Source: Photorhabdus australis DSM 17609
GTDB taxonomy: Bacteria > Pseudomonadota > Gammaproteobacteria > Enterobacterales > Enterobacteriaceae
Direction of reading: 5' to 3'
DNA: 64,000 nucleotides
NCBI RefSeq assembly: GCF_000711895.1
Contig: NZ_JONO01000031.1
Location: forward strand, 1 to 64,000
Below the pieces are notes generated by a model. That model was not told where the DNA came from. It was given only the letters and a program-made list of their open reading frames with translations, and ran no database searches. The position numbers and the translations under genes were made by a program. Shown piece by piece: positions 46,518-56,028 of the stretch (its first letter is position 1; each line of letters begins with the position of its first letter).

Positions 46518-47543
46518 ATGATCAATATTATAAAGCGTGCTTCTATACCAATAATTAATTCGGTATTTAAAGATGGTGTGGAGCATATGATTGGGGCGGT
46601 ACAGCCATTGGCTCAGCATCCTCAATATCAGGATTTTGTAAAAAATCAGCAACCATTGAGTATCAGTTTCGCAGAGCTAGCTCCGGGTGAGGTGCATAAC
46701 CCGCACCAGCACAATGTTGCCAGCATGGTGATCATCACTTCAGGTAAAGCAACACTTATTGGCGACACGACCGCTTTAGTCGAAAAAGGGGATGTAATAT
46801 GTATTCCAGCAGGTAACAAGCATGGGTTTCGCTGTGATAGAGGGGAAAAGCTGGATGCATTATCGATTCAATATGACGCTGATGGACTCTTTAGTGAAAA
46901 GCACGCTAATATTAATTTTTCTGCATCAGAAACACCGCAGCAGGCATTATTAAACTTTAATGAGCAGTGCAGTATAAAAGCGGAACAGACACTATTTTTC
47001 CAGATGTTCAAGGATGGTCGGATGAAGGAAGAGAGTAATTTGAATATATTTAAGAGTCAGTTACGGCAATGGTCGGAAATTTTCCAATATATTATGTATG
47101 CGCGCCAGTCCATGGTTGTTGATGGTCGATACCATCCTTTATTTCTGGGACATTTTAAGGATGAATTAGGTCACGATGAATTATTACCGCCTAAATGGGG
47201 TTGGGATGCACAAATTGATTCCTATGGTAATTGGTTCGTATTGAAAATGTTTCAGCTAGATAACTTAGAGAAGTTGATTATTGTCCATTTGGTTTTGGAA
47301 AAATGCGCGGATATGTTCCACTTGTTAGCCAGCTCACAGATTAGTGAGCCAGGAGAATATATAGCAGCACATTCCACTTTAGACCACGGTCATTCAGCAT
47401 TAGGCAGTGAGCTTTATCAACATATTTCTCATGAGGAGAGTTTGGCGCTACAGCAGCTTTGTGCTCAAGCGTGGGAAATTATGATCTTGTTGTTAGAGCG
47501 AATAGCGGTGTTAACTCTTAATGAGATCGAGCAAATGGGTTAG
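46518..47543 (+). CDS. cupin fused to a heme-oxygenase-like (HDO-type) domain
   Basis: 341 residues. Residues 45-115 are a cupin with the metal-binding HNPHQH (His60, 63, 65), a G-D-V-I-C-I-P motif and His102. Residues 150-341 are helical and resemble TENA/heme-oxygenase-like proteins. Candidate metal ligands are His206, FKDELGHDE (Glu216, His219), EKCADMFH (Glu261, Asp265, His268) and STLDHGH (Asp289, His290, His292). Heme-oxygenase-like diiron oxidases combined with cupins occur in N-N bond chemistry (SznF has the two in opposite order), but here the function is unknown. ATG behind gaggg. Monocistronic. Confidence 0.7.
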   Translation: MINIIKRASIPIINSVFKDGVEHMIGAVQPLAQHPQYQDFVKNQQPLSISFAELAPGEVHNPHQHNVASMVIITSGKATLIGDTTALVEKGDVICIPAGNKHGFRCDRGEKLDALSIQYDADGLFSEKHANINFSASETPQQALLNFNEQCSIKAEQTLFFQMFKDGRMKEESNLNIFKSQLRQWSEIFQYIMYARQSMVVDGRYHPLFLGHFKDELGHDELLPPKWGWDAQIDSYGNWFVLKMFQLDNLEKLIIVHLVLEKCADMFHLLASSQISEPGEYIAAHSTLDHGHSALGSELYQHISHEESLALQQLCAQAWEIMILLLERIAVLTLNEIEQMG

Positions 47544-47726
47544 CCATGATTGGCAGGAACTAAAAGAAAAAAATTTACCTAAAACGTATCTCTCTTATAA
47601 ACAAAGTAAAAACCATACCAGATAGCAGATTTGAATTGTTTATTGGTATTAAGGATTGAACTGAAGAGTTAAAGAAAACATAAAATAGGATGTAAGTTTA
47701 AATTGGTAGAATTTGTAATAACTCTT

Positions 47727-47751
47727 AGAGGGAGAATGAATTTCTCCCTCT
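47727..47751. terminator. bidirectional terminator between convergent genes
   Basis: Inverted repeat agagggagaa / tttctccctct around a short loop, placed between the ends of the cupin fusion gene and the aspartic protease gene. Confidence 0.6.
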
Positions 47752-47762
47752 GAATGATGCTG

Positions 47763-48956
47763 TTAGATATTGATGATTTGCTGTGTACCATTCCGTTCAA
47801 TTTTTATTGTCAGTTTACCCGCTGGGGTTTCTGACAGCTGATTACGAACGTAAGTTATATCTTTAGGAAGGATTTTCTGACTATTAACTTCTAACACAAT
47901 ATCACCATTTTTCAAGCCAAATTTCTCAATATCTTTTGGTTCGTTATAAAAGACTTCTATTTTATTATTAAAATAGCGAACCATAATAGTTCGAAATAGT
48001 TTATTATCATAACGAGTAAAATTTTTAGCGTTAAAACAGAGCAACATTTTATTTGGAATAAACAAATAGTTGTCAAAACGTGAGAAGAAATTCAGTCCAA
48101 GGCTATATAGATCCTGTTTATTTTCACTGACTCGCAGACGACCCACCGGCAGTTGTTGTAAATAAAAACCATCAATCAGGTATTCTTTACTACTATCAAT
48201 CCCGCTGGCGGATGCATATTTGACGTTAATTCCTTCAGAAATCTTATCTTTATACTCTTTTTTCAGATATTCAATAAATTCCTGAGAAGCATAGCTATGA
48301 CTGGCTCCGGTATCTATATTAAAAGTGACATTGGAAACCTGGATTGCAGGAGATCTATTGTAACTGTCACTGTAAGGTTCACATTGTTGATAGTTTAGTA
48401 TTGAAGGTGCATGTCGCCATACTGTCAGAGTATGATTCAGGTTATTGATCTCCCAGCTTAACTGACGGAAAGTGTCGATTCCAAGGATGCCATCTATCTT
48501 TTGACCAATGGATTGACTGAAGAGATTCATATCAAGACCAATCCAGGGATCGGAGTCAGGCACGGTATAATTACCGATAGTAATAGCCAGGGGTTGCCAT
48601 AATGTTAAGTCAGCTTTGTGTAATGTTCCGCTGGTAGTCGTCACTCCATCGGACAACATACGATGGAATGTAACCGGTATTTTTGACTCTGGCGTGATTT
48701 GTGTCAGCGTTTTGGCCAGCTTATTATCAATGACAGTGTAACTGGCACCAGTATCCAACCAGAATTGATATTTTTTCCCGGAGATAGTGACAGGAACAAT
48801 GAGTGCTGTAGGTTGATGGATATTCAGTTTGGTAGAAAGTACCGGCTTGTTTTCTTCGGTCATAAGGGTTTTTTCCATGTGACTACAACCTGCTATCAGT
48901 GTCAGCAGACTTGCTGAGATAAATGCCCGGCAAGTTATTTTTCCCTGTTTTTTCAT
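47763..48956 (-). CDS. lipoprotein with two retropepsin-like aspartic protease domains and a PDZ domain
   Basis: 397 residues. Residues 1-24 are a lipoprotein signal with lipobox LIAGC; Ser at +2 suggests outer-membrane sorting. Two retropepsin-like units follow: WLDTGAS at 67-73 with a GILGID flap/psi-loop element near 156, and NIDTGAS at 214-220. The C terminus is PDZ-like (KFGLKNGDIVLEVNSQKI). Two DTG motifs in one chain would form a pseudo-dimeric protease, as in pepsin. The ATG at 48956 follows aaggaa; the frame extends 25 codons upstream without support. Substrate unknown. It stands alone. Confidence 0.85.
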   Translation of the reverse strand: MKKQGKITCRAFISASLLTLIAGCSHMEKTLMTEENKPVLSTKLNIHQPTALIVPVTISGKKYQFWLDTGASYTVIDNKLAKTLTQITPESKIPVTFHRMLSDGVTTTSGTLHKADLTLWQPLAITIGNYTVPDSDPWIGLDMNLFSQSIGQKIDGILGIDTFRQLSWEINNLNHTLTVWRHAPSILNYQQCEPYSDSYNRSPAIQVSNVTFNIDTGASHSYASQEFIEYLKKEYKDKISEGINVKYASASGIDSSKEYLIDGFYLQQLPVGRLRVSENKQDLYSLGLNFFSRFDNYLFIPNKMLLCFNAKNFTRYDNKLFRTIMVRYFNNKIEVFYNEPKDIEKFGLKNGDIVLEVNSQKILPKDITYVRNQLSETPAGKLTIKIERNGTQQIINI

Positions 48957-49031
48957 AAGATTAGATTCCTTTTTTGTCGTGTGGATACCCAATACATGAT
49001 GCACTCGAAATAAATAGCGTAGCGGTACCAC

Positions 49032-49512
49032 GCGGAATAGAATGTGTCACCAGTACAGGTTAGTTGTATTTAGAGTACTATTATCCACGTTTGAATAAAA
49101 CCAAAGATAAACAATCACACAATTGTATTGATTGACATGAAATTTTGTCAGTCATGTTTAGCCATGACAACAGTACTGTGGATTTACGCTGCGATGATGG
49201 CGCAAATGACTGCTATCGATAAAATTGAACGATAGAAATAATTAATAGTTATATTGGTTTGATAATTAATTGAAATATATGTAGCATTAAAAGATCAATT
49301 GATCAGATAAATCTGGTTATATAGTGTGGATTAAAGATACCGATTTGAAATAAAAGCCACGATAAATTATTACTATTTTAGTAACAGGCGTAATGTGATG
49401 TTAATAAATCGTTATTTGATTTTTATATGTGGAAATTATTTTCCTGGTAAATATCAGGATGATTTTAATATAAGAAAATAACACCTTTGTGTTAAAGGAA
49501 TATATTGATTTT
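49032..49512. other. AT-rich intergenic region between divergent genes
   Basis: About 450 bases between the protease and glycosyltransferase genes, expected to hold both promoters. The piece tacccaat near 48987 recalls an ERIC end, but no core follows. Nothing else was recognised. Confidence 0.45.
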
Positions 49513-50502
49513 ATGTCTATATCACTAAAACTCAGCATTATCGTATCTGTCTATAATGGAGAACGATTCTTACCACAGTTTTTTGCCAATTTATCACGAC
49601 AAAAGCTGACTGATTTTGAATTAGTTTTAGTTGATGATGGTTCTACGGATAATAGTAACCAGATTCTGATGAAATATGCTGAGAAATTTCCAGAAACAGA
49701 AATTATCACACAGAATAATCAAGGAGTTTCTATCGCCCGTAACACCGGTTTAGCGAGAGCAAGGGGGGATTATGTCGCTTTCCCTGATATTGATGATGTC
49801 ATTTATCCGGGCATGTATAACCGACTGTTAGAGATTGCTAAAAATAATGATCTGGATATTGCCACTTGCAATGGTCATTATATTTATGAGGACGGTCGAC
49901 CAGCCCGAAAAATTTTTCCTTCTGATCGTCTGTCTTCTACTGCGGTGCTGAGTGGGCCTGAATGGTTGCAACAAGCGCTGAATTCACGCAAATTCCTACA
50001 TGTCACTTGGTTGAATGTTTATAAACGGGCTTTTCTGACAAAACATCATTATCAGTTTGAACCGGGGTTGCATCATCAGGATATTCCGTGGACGACAGAA
50101 CTTCTGTTGACAGCAAACCGTGTGCAATATATTGATGAATCCTTTTATGACTATCTGATTCATTCCTCCTCGGTATCTCATACTCCCGCCGATGATCGTA
50201 TTAAGGTAAGAACCGCACACCACTATATGAAAATCCTGGAAATGCTGAATAATATTAATCAGCGTTATCCACAGCAAGTCAAACGGGTGCCGGCGTGTCA
50301 TTGGCAGATAGCGAAAGAAGGACTGGGAATTTTGCATACAATTAATGAAATAGAATCTTCTGCTATCAAGCAGCAAATTGTTTATGAATTGTTTGAGCGC
50401 GGTATTTGGTCAATGATTTGGAAAAATGCCCGTGGATTTAGATTACGTTGGCGCTTGGCTCGCCGATATCCGCGGCTTAGGGCAGCACTGAAAGCCGTTT
50501 AA
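49513..50502 (+). CDS. family 2 glycosyltransferase
   Basis: 329 residues. The GT-A fold of GT2 enzymes is clear: LSIIVSVYNGERFLPQF, then LVLVDDGSTDNS, then VSIARNTGLARARGDYVAF, with the metal-binding motif DIDD. The C-terminal part, ending in basic residues (RLRWRLARRYPRLRAA), may contact the membrane surface. It likely adds a sugar to lipopolysaccharide or another surface glycan. It is isolated, not within an LPS cluster. An in-frame GTG at 49489 would add eight residues; neither start has a perfectly spaced ribosome binding site. Confidence 0.85.
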   Translation: MSISLKLSIIVSVYNGERFLPQFFANLSRQKLTDFELVLVDDGSTDNSNQILMKYAEKFPETEIITQNNQGVSIARNTGLARARGDYVAFPDIDDVIYPGMYNRLLEIAKNNDLDIATCNGHYIYEDGRPARKIFPSDRLSSTAVLSGPEWLQQALNSRKFLHVTWLNVYKRAFLTKHHYQFEPGLHHQDIPWTTELLLTANRVQYIDESFYDYLIHSSSVSHTPADDRIKVRTAHHYMKILEMLNNINQRYPQQVKRVPACHWQIAKEGLGILHTINEIESSAIKQQIVYELFERGIWSMIWKNARGFRLRWRLARRYPRLRAALKAV

Positions 50503-50526
50503 TATTAAAAGTAACGGCTTTTTAAT
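50491..50526. terminator. terminator between convergent genes
   Basis: aaagccgtt / aacggcttt inverted repeat with the glycosyltransferase stop codon in its loop, followed by ttaatt on + and preceded by an A run for the minus strand. It serves the convergent glycosyltransferase and nucleoside hydrolase genes. Confidence 0.65.
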
Positions 50527-50556
50527 TAGGGGACTGACTTGCGATAATTTTCCACT

Positions 50557-51507
50557 TTAATTACAGGTATCACGGATGTTTTTCAACGCATCTATAACCA
50601 GTTGCCAGAATCTCTGGTGGTTGAGTTTTACCGCAACTTGAGTGTGACAATCTTCTGGTGGTGGATAACGGAAATCCGCAACTGTCATACCGACGGTTAA
50701 AGTACCGTTCAATTCAATATTGATTGGCACTTTCTGCGTTGTCATTACTGTGGGGTCAATCACATAGGCGACAGCACAAGGATCATGTACTGGCGGATAG
50801 TTGAAATTGCGTTTTTTCCGATAGTTTTCGCCATAGGCATCCAGCATTTCCATAACAAACCGAGAGATTTTGCTATTGATACGTGAAATTGCTTCTGTAA
50901 CTTCTGGTGTAGCCTGCGCTTGATGTGTCAGATCCAGCCCAACCATGGTGAGCGGCCATTTCTCATTGAAAACAATGTGCGCTGCTTCTGGATCAATTTT
51001 GATATTGAATTCTGCAACCGCACTTCGGTTACCGGTGTGATATCCACCTCCCATTAAGACGACTTCTTTTACTCGTTCAACGATCTGCGGTGCTTTGCGG
51101 ACAGCGAGGGCAATATTGGTCAGACCGCCGGTAGGAACCAGTGTCACTGTTTTGGGAGGATGGGACATGATGGTATCAATGATCAGATCTGTCGCATGGC
51201 GAGGATCAAGAGTCCGGGAATGTTTCGGGAGTTTTGGACCATCCAGACCGGAGTCACCGTGAATATCCGGTGCAGTTTGAATGTCACGTACTAATGGGCG
51301 ATGACAGCCTGCGGCAACGGGAACACCAGTGATACCAGCAATGTGGGCTATCGCCAGTGCATTACGCGAGACTTTATCCAGTGTCTGATTACCGACAACC
51401 GTTGTGATTGCTAATAGTTCAATATCAGGATTGCCATGCGCCAGTAAAATAGCAATGGCGTCGTCATGTCCCGGATCGCAATCAAGAATAATCTTTTTAG
51501 TGGTCAT
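50557..51507 (-). CDS. inosine-uridine-type nucleoside hydrolase
   Basis: 316 residues. The N terminus IILDCDPGHDDAIAILLA is the calcium-binding DxDxxxDD signature. GGLTNIALA, VLMGGGYHTGNRS, AEFNIKIDPEAA and the C-terminal HDPCAVAYV complete the active site. It hydrolyses the N-glycosidic bond of ribonucleosides. It is closest in pattern to the pyrimidine-preferring enterobacterial enzymes RihA/RihB, but I cannot tell which. ATG behind aaggagcg. Single gene. Confidence 0.92.
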   Translation of the reverse strand: MTTKKIILDCDPGHDDAIAILLAHGNPDIELLAITTVVGNQTLDKVSRNALAIAHIAGITGVPVAAGCHRPLVRDIQTAPDIHGDSGLDGPKLPKHSRTLDPRHATDLIIDTIMSHPPKTVTLVPTGGLTNIALAVRKAPQIVERVKEVVLMGGGYHTGNRSAVAEFNIKIDPEAAHIVFNEKWPLTMVGLDLTHQAQATPEVTEAISRINSKISRFVMEMLDAYGENYRKKRNFNYPPVHDPCAVAYVIDPTVMTTQKVPINIELNGTLTVGMTVADFRYPPPEDCHTQVAVKLNHQRFWQLVIDALKNIRDTCN

Positions 51508-51769
51508 TTTCGCTCCTTGCAGAGAAAACCATACGAAAAATCAGCATAATTCAGTTAAAACATCTATTCCGTGATGAAATCTTAAATTTGGGTTAGCGCT
51601 CCCATAAATGTTTAATAAAATGTCTGATAATTGTGATTTTATTAACATATAAACAACAATTGAGTTGTACATCCAACTTGAGTGTGATTCTTATAACTTT
51701 GCTATGGAATAGGCGGGCAGTATCTGCTTCGGATTTATTGTTGATCTCTTAATAATTGCGAGGGCTGGA

Positions 51770-52525
51770 ATGGATATTCATGTGGATAGATTATCGGCAG
51801 TGATTGAATCAGTGGCGAGCTGTGAATTTTATCCTAATTTACTTACCTGGTTGAAACAGTTTATTGCCTTTGATAACGCCATTATCTATGCCTTCGAGCA
51901 GGGTGTCCCTCCGCGTTGTTTGACTAAAGCTGAGAAGAAAAACAGCGATGTGGTGAACCAGCTTTATCAACAGGGAGCTTATCTGCAAGATCCTTTCTAT
52001 CAAGCCTTGACAAATGGCGCCGAAACGGAGCTGTTTACCCTGCGAGAACTCGCATCAGTAGGATTCTATCATACTGATTACTATCTTAATTTTTATAGCA
52101 AGACTGGCTGGCAGGATGAAGCAGGCGTTTTGCTGAAGCTCTCTCCTCAAAGACAGCTCGGTCTATTTTTTGGTAATGAAAATCGGCTGCTTTTAATACA
52201 AAAACAGCATAAGAAAAGCTTGCGAATGGCGTTGGAAATTATCCGCAGTGTGGCGCGATTACATAATGAAATGATGCTGCAATCTCCTGCGGCTGAAATG
52301 GTTTGTCTGGATACTCAGATTCGTTATGCCTTGACGCCGAGAGAGAGTGAGATTGTGGAATTGATATTGCAAGGTAAAGGTTCTCCGCAGATTGCTGAGA
52401 AACTTTTTATCAGTACGGGGACTGTGAAAAATCATCGGAAAAATATTTATCAAAAACTGCAAATTAGATCACAAGCAGAGCTTTTTAACCTGTTCATGAC
52501 ACCGACCACCCGTTATTTTGCCTGA
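51770..52525 (+). CDS. LuxR-family transcriptional regulator
   Basis: 251 residues. The C-terminal LuxR helix-turn-helix is at about 188-245 (LTPRESEIVELILQGKGSPQ with IAEKLFISTGTVKNHRKNIY). The N-terminal 180 residues lack the usual acyl-homoserine-lactone-binding motif and a receiver aspartate, so the input signal is unknown. It lies about 108 bases upstream of the FAD oxidoreductase operon on the same strand, with a perfect palindrome in between. Control of that operon, probably by an amine, is inferred. No luxI is present. Confidence 0.85.
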   Translation: MDIHVDRLSAVIESVASCEFYPNLLTWLKQFIAFDNAIIYAFEQGVPPRCLTKAEKKNSDVVNQLYQQGAYLQDPFYQALTNGAETELFTLRELASVGFYHTDYYLNFYSKTGWQDEAGVLLKLSPQRQLGLFFGNENRLLLIQKQHKKSLRMALEIIRSVARLHNEMMLQSPAAEMVCLDTQIRYALTPRESEIVELILQGKGSPQIAEKLFISTGTVKNHRKNIYQKLQIRSQAELFNLFMTPTTRYFA

Positions 52526-52552
52526 GTCACAAATGTTAATACTGTGTTGCGA

Positions 52553-52570
52553 ATGTCCCTAAAGGGACAT
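52553..52570 (+). promoter_or_regulatory. palindromic operator candidate upstream of the amine-oxidation operon
   Basis: atgtccct-aa-agggacat is a perfect 18-base palindrome centred about 72 bases before the oxidoreductase start. LuxR-type regulators bind palindromes of this size, and an imperfect second version occurs at about 56567-56587. Confidence 0.55.
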
Positions 52571-52633
52571 GGTGATATGGCTGTACGCTACAGATAATCC
52601 GGTGATTATGTCAGATGCTAATTGGAGTATCGT

Positions 52634-53938
52634 ATGAACAATGCTGTTGATTCATTAACTTATTACGCTGCGACTAAGAAATATGATCTTCGTTTTCCGA
52701 CATTAAGAGAAGATCTGGATGTAGATGTCGTCATTATCGGTGGTGGGTTTTCTGGTATTAATACTGCGCTGGAGCTGGCAGAAAAAGGTATCACTAATAT
52801 TGCGATCCTGGAAGGTCGTTATCTTGGCTATGGAAGTACAGGTCGTAATGGTGGTCAGGTTATGGCGGGTATCGGTCACGATCTGGAAGTAATCAAGCGT
52901 CATATTGGTGAGAAAGGGTTGGAAACGATCTTCCAGATCAGCAACCTGGGTGCAGGAATCATTCGTGATCGTATTGCTAAATATAATATTGATGCTGATC
53001 TATGCCGTGGTTACAGCTATCTTGGCATGAATAATAGGCAGGAAAAGACGTTACGTAGCTGGCTGAAAGATTTTAAGGCAGTTTCTCCTGATGAAGATAT
53101 TGAGCTTTACACCGGCTCTGATGTGAAAAAGGTGATCGGTTCTGATGTTTATACTTGTGCACTGAAACATATGGGAGCCGGGCATGTTCACTCTCTGAAC
53201 CTGTTACTAGGTGAGGCAAAAGCTGCGACAGATTTTGGCGTAAAAATCTTTGAGAATAGCCAGGTAATGGATATTGAATATGGTTCCAGAGTAACGGTTC
53301 GTACCGCGATGGGATCTGTTCGGGCTGGTAAAATGCTGTGGGCTTGTAACGCCTTTTTGAATAGTGGCCTTGAGCCGTATATTTATAAAAAGGTGGTTAA
53401 CACTTATGCCTTCCAGTTAATGACAGAAAAATTGCCGGATGATTTGGTTGAAAGAATCAGTCCGATTCGCGGTGCATACAGTGATATTCGTCCGGTGATT
53501 GATTACTTCCGTGTGACGAAGGAAAACCGTCTCTTGTTCGGTAGTGCAACTCCTTTCATTGAACATATTCCATCTGATTTGAAAGCCTGGAACCGCCATT
53601 TAATGCTGAAAGTTTTCCCTTATCTGCAAGATGTAAAGGTTGAACTGGCATGGGGAGGGCCGTTGTGTTGCAGCGCAAACTTGTTCCCACAAATTGGTTC
53701 TCTGCCTCAGCACAATAATGTGTTCTATGTTCAGGGGTATTCCGGTTTTGGGGTAACGCCAAGCCATATCGTTTGTAAGGTACTGGCTGAAGGGATGGCC
53801 GAAGGATCAGAGCGTTATGATCTGATGAGTTCAATTCCTCATGTGAATATTTTCGGCAAAGATAAGTTGCGGCATTTGATGGTGTCTGCCGGCAAGATTT
53901 GGCATCAAACGTCAGGATACTGGAAAGGTCGTCGTTAA
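52634..53938 (+). CDS. FAD-dependent amine oxidoreductase (PuuB-like, DAO family)
   Basis: 434 residues. The FAD-binding motif VVIIGGGFSGINTALELAEKG is near the N terminus, followed by GRYLGYGSTGRNGGQVMAGI, typical of the gamma-glutamylputrescine oxidase family (PuuB). The C terminus has the second FAD segment YSGFGVTPSHIVCKVLA. It oxidises a primary or secondary amine to an aldehyde. With the aldehyde dehydrogenase two genes later it forms an amine-to-acid route. The ATG at 52634 has ggag upstream; TTG 52622 is unlikely. The substrate could be gamma-glutamylputrescine or another amine; glutamylation genes (puuA/puuD) are not in the window. Confidence 0.88.
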   Translation: MNNAVDSLTYYAATKKYDLRFPTLREDLDVDVVIIGGGFSGINTALELAEKGITNIAILEGRYLGYGSTGRNGGQVMAGIGHDLEVIKRHIGEKGLETIFQISNLGAGIIRDRIAKYNIDADLCRGYSYLGMNNRQEKTLRSWLKDFKAVSPDEDIELYTGSDVKKVIGSDVYTCALKHMGAGHVHSLNLLLGEAKAATDFGVKIFENSQVMDIEYGSRVTVRTAMGSVRAGKMLWACNAFLNSGLEPYIYKKVVNTYAFQLMTEKLPDDLVERISPIRGAYSDIRPVIDYFRVTKENRLLFGSATPFIEHIPSDLKAWNRHLMLKVFPYLQDVKVELAWGGPLCCSANLFPQIGSLPQHNNVFYVQGYSGFGVTPSHIVCKVLAEGMAEGSERYDLMSSIPHVNIFGKDKLRHLMVSAGKIWHQTSGYWKGRR

Positions 53939-54002
53939 CTTATTGATATTAATATTATTCATTGAACAATTGATAAACTATTTTATTTGAAACGAGAACA
54001 TC

Positions 54003-54371
54003 ATGATTAAATCACTTTTACTGAATAAACCCCTGCCTGAACTGTTGAACATTGGTAGCGTAAGCAATTTGGGTTCTACTGTGCTGGAAGGCGATCCACA
54101 GGCAAGTGTTGCGATGGTATTTGGCGAACCGACGGATAACCTGACTTGCGGAGTTTTCGCCTGTACTCGTGGCAAGTTCAGTATGGTGTATCCGTTTGAT
54201 GAGCATGCAACTGTTTCGGAAGGTTCGGTGAAACTGACTGATGTGAAGAGTGGTGAAACTGTCGAATATCATCCGGGGGATTCTTGGTTCGCTGCGAAGG
54301 GAACTGAAGTGATGTGGGAAGTGACCTCCGACCGTTTTGTGAAGCATTATCTGTCTTGCATTAAAGGTTAA
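54003..54371 (+). CDS. small cupin protein (DUF861 type)
   Basis: 122-residue single-domain cupin with VYPFDEHATVSEGSVKLTDV and YHPGDSWFAAKGTEVMWEV. Residues of the usual HxH metal site are largely missing: it has EH but not HxHxxxxE. Small cupins of this kind are common in amine-oxidase/aldehyde-dehydrogenase operons and may bind the substrate or help cofactor loading. It lies 64 bases after the oxidoreductase and 25 before the dehydrogenase, so all are in one operon. ATG behind cgaga. Confidence 0.82.
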   Translation: MIKSLLLNKPLPELLNIGSVSNLGSTVLEGDPQASVAMVFGEPTDNLTCGVFACTRGKFSMVYPFDEHATVSEGSVKLTDVKSGETVEYHPGDSWFAAKGTEVMWEVTSDRFVKHYLSCIKG

Positions 54372-54396
54372 AAAGCATCCGTCTGACCAGAGGTAA

Positions 54397-55893
54397 ATGA
54401 TGAGTGATATCACCCTGTTACAACAAGTTACGACCTTTCTGCAACGCAATCATGGCCATTATATTAATGGCCAGTTAGTACGTGGTCGGGAGAATCAAAC
54501 GTTTTCTGTGGTGAACCCCGCGATTGATGAAGTCGTTGCAACCGTTAATCAAGGCGGTGAAGCAGAAGTGAATGCCGCTATGCAAGCGGCACATACTGCC
54601 TTTCATGGTGTATGGACGCAGACTTCACCTATGGAGCGCGGTCATTGCCTGAATCGTCTGGCTGATCTGTTACTGGCACATCGGGAAGAATTGGCGCAAT
54701 TGGAAAGCCTCTGTTCCGGTAAAACGATTCAATTGTCCCGTATGCTGGAAATTGATTCCTCTGCTCAATTCCTGCGTTATTTTGCCGGATGGTCAAGTAA
54801 GATCAGTGGTGAAACCCTGAATGTTTCTTTGCCTTCTTTTAAGGGGGAGCAATACACGGGGTTTACCCGGCGTGAGCCAGTTGGTGTTGTGGTGGGTATT
54901 ATTCCGTGGAATTTCTCTATCATGGTTGCCATCTGGAAAATGGCGGCAGCACTGACTTGCGGCTGTACCATTGTGCTGAAACCCAGCGAATACACCCCAC
55001 TAACGATGCTCAGAGTGGCTGAATTAGCCAAAGAAGCGGGCATTCCTGATGGTGTCATTAATGTGGTTAATGGTTCAGGCTCGGTGCTTGGTCCTGCACT
55101 GATAGGCCATCCATTATGTGCCAAAGTGACGTTCACCGGATCTGTGCCAACAGGCATTGCAGTTGGTAAGTCAGCGATGGAACAGGGGTTAACTCGTACC
55201 ACGCTGGAATTGGGAGGTAAGAACGGTGCGGCGTTTTTGGCGGATATGTCTGTTGAAAAGATAGTCGATGGGGTTCTGGAAGCTGGTTATCTTAATCAGG
55301 GGCAGATTTGTGCTGCGGCTGAGCGTTTTTACATTCCTGCCTGTCATATGGATGAAGTGTTGAAATTGTTGTCTGAAAGACTTGCAGCAATGAAAATGGG
55401 TTCCCCGCTGGATGAATCAACAGAAATGGGGCCTTTGGCTAATAAAGAGCACTATAACAAGATCTTATCCCTATTTGAGCAAGCTCGTCAGGAAGGTAAT
55501 GAGATTGTGTATGGGGGGCATGCTTTGGCTGGAGCGGGTTTCTTTGTGGCGCCAACGGTTATTCGTGCTAACAGCGCTGAAGATTCATTGATGAAGGAAG
55601 AGACATTTGGCCCGGTAGGAACTTTCCTCAGTTATAACGAGGAGGAAGAATTGATTGGATTGATGAACAGCACCCCATTTGGTTTAGCGGCGAGTTTGTG
55701 GACCAATGATCTGAGCAAAGCGATGCGTATGATCCCGCGTATCGAAGCGGGGATGGTTTGGGTCAATATGCATACTTTCCTTGATCCCGCATTACCATTC
55801 GGCGGCATGAAATCGTCAGGTATTGGCCGTGAATTCGGTAGCGCCTTTATTGAGCACTATACTGAATTGAAATCAGTAATGGTTCGCTATTGA
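54397..55893 (+). CDS. aldehyde dehydrogenase (PuuC-like)
   Basis: 498 residues. The NAD-dependent aldehyde dehydrogenase motifs are intact: GIIPWNFSIMVAIWKMAAAL, LELGGKNGAAFLAD with the general base Glu, and NQGQICAAAERFY with the catalytic Cys. ETFGPV and the C-terminal PFGGMKSSGIGREFG complete the family. It oxidises the aldehyde released by the upstream FAD enzyme. Two adjacent ATG codons follow agagg; either could be used. It is the last gene of the operon. Confidence 0.92.
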   Translation: MMSDITLLQQVTTFLQRNHGHYINGQLVRGRENQTFSVVNPAIDEVVATVNQGGEAEVNAAMQAAHTAFHGVWTQTSPMERGHCLNRLADLLLAHREELAQLESLCSGKTIQLSRMLEIDSSAQFLRYFAGWSSKISGETLNVSLPSFKGEQYTGFTRREPVGVVVGIIPWNFSIMVAIWKMAAALTCGCTIVLKPSEYTPLTMLRVAELAKEAGIPDGVINVVNGSGSVLGPALIGHPLCAKVTFTGSVPTGIAVGKSAMEQGLTRTTLELGGKNGAAFLADMSVEKIVDGVLEAGYLNQGQICAAAERFYIPACHMDEVLKLLSERLAAMKMGSPLDESTEMGPLANKEHYNKILSLFEQARQEGNEIVYGGHALAGAGFFVAPTVIRANSAEDSLMKEETFGPVGTFLSYNEEEELIGLMNSTPFGLAASLWTNDLSKAMRMIPRIEAGMVWVNMHTFLDPALPFGGMKSSGIGREFGSAFIEHYTELKSVMVRY

Positions 55894-56028
55894 TTTTGTG
55901 TCTGAATTAAAGGATGACCCCTGAGCGGTAAAAGGGGTACTCCTGATTTCTAATTAATCCTTGTTTATTGCTTTTGATATGTCTCTTTTTCCCTACATTT
56001 ACTAAGATTCAACCTTTGTGATTAATAA

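Noticed and set aside
48980-49015. Possible sixth ERIC (tacccaatacatgatgcactcgaaat)
   Set aside because: Only the first few bases resemble an ERIC end, and no ERIC core follows.
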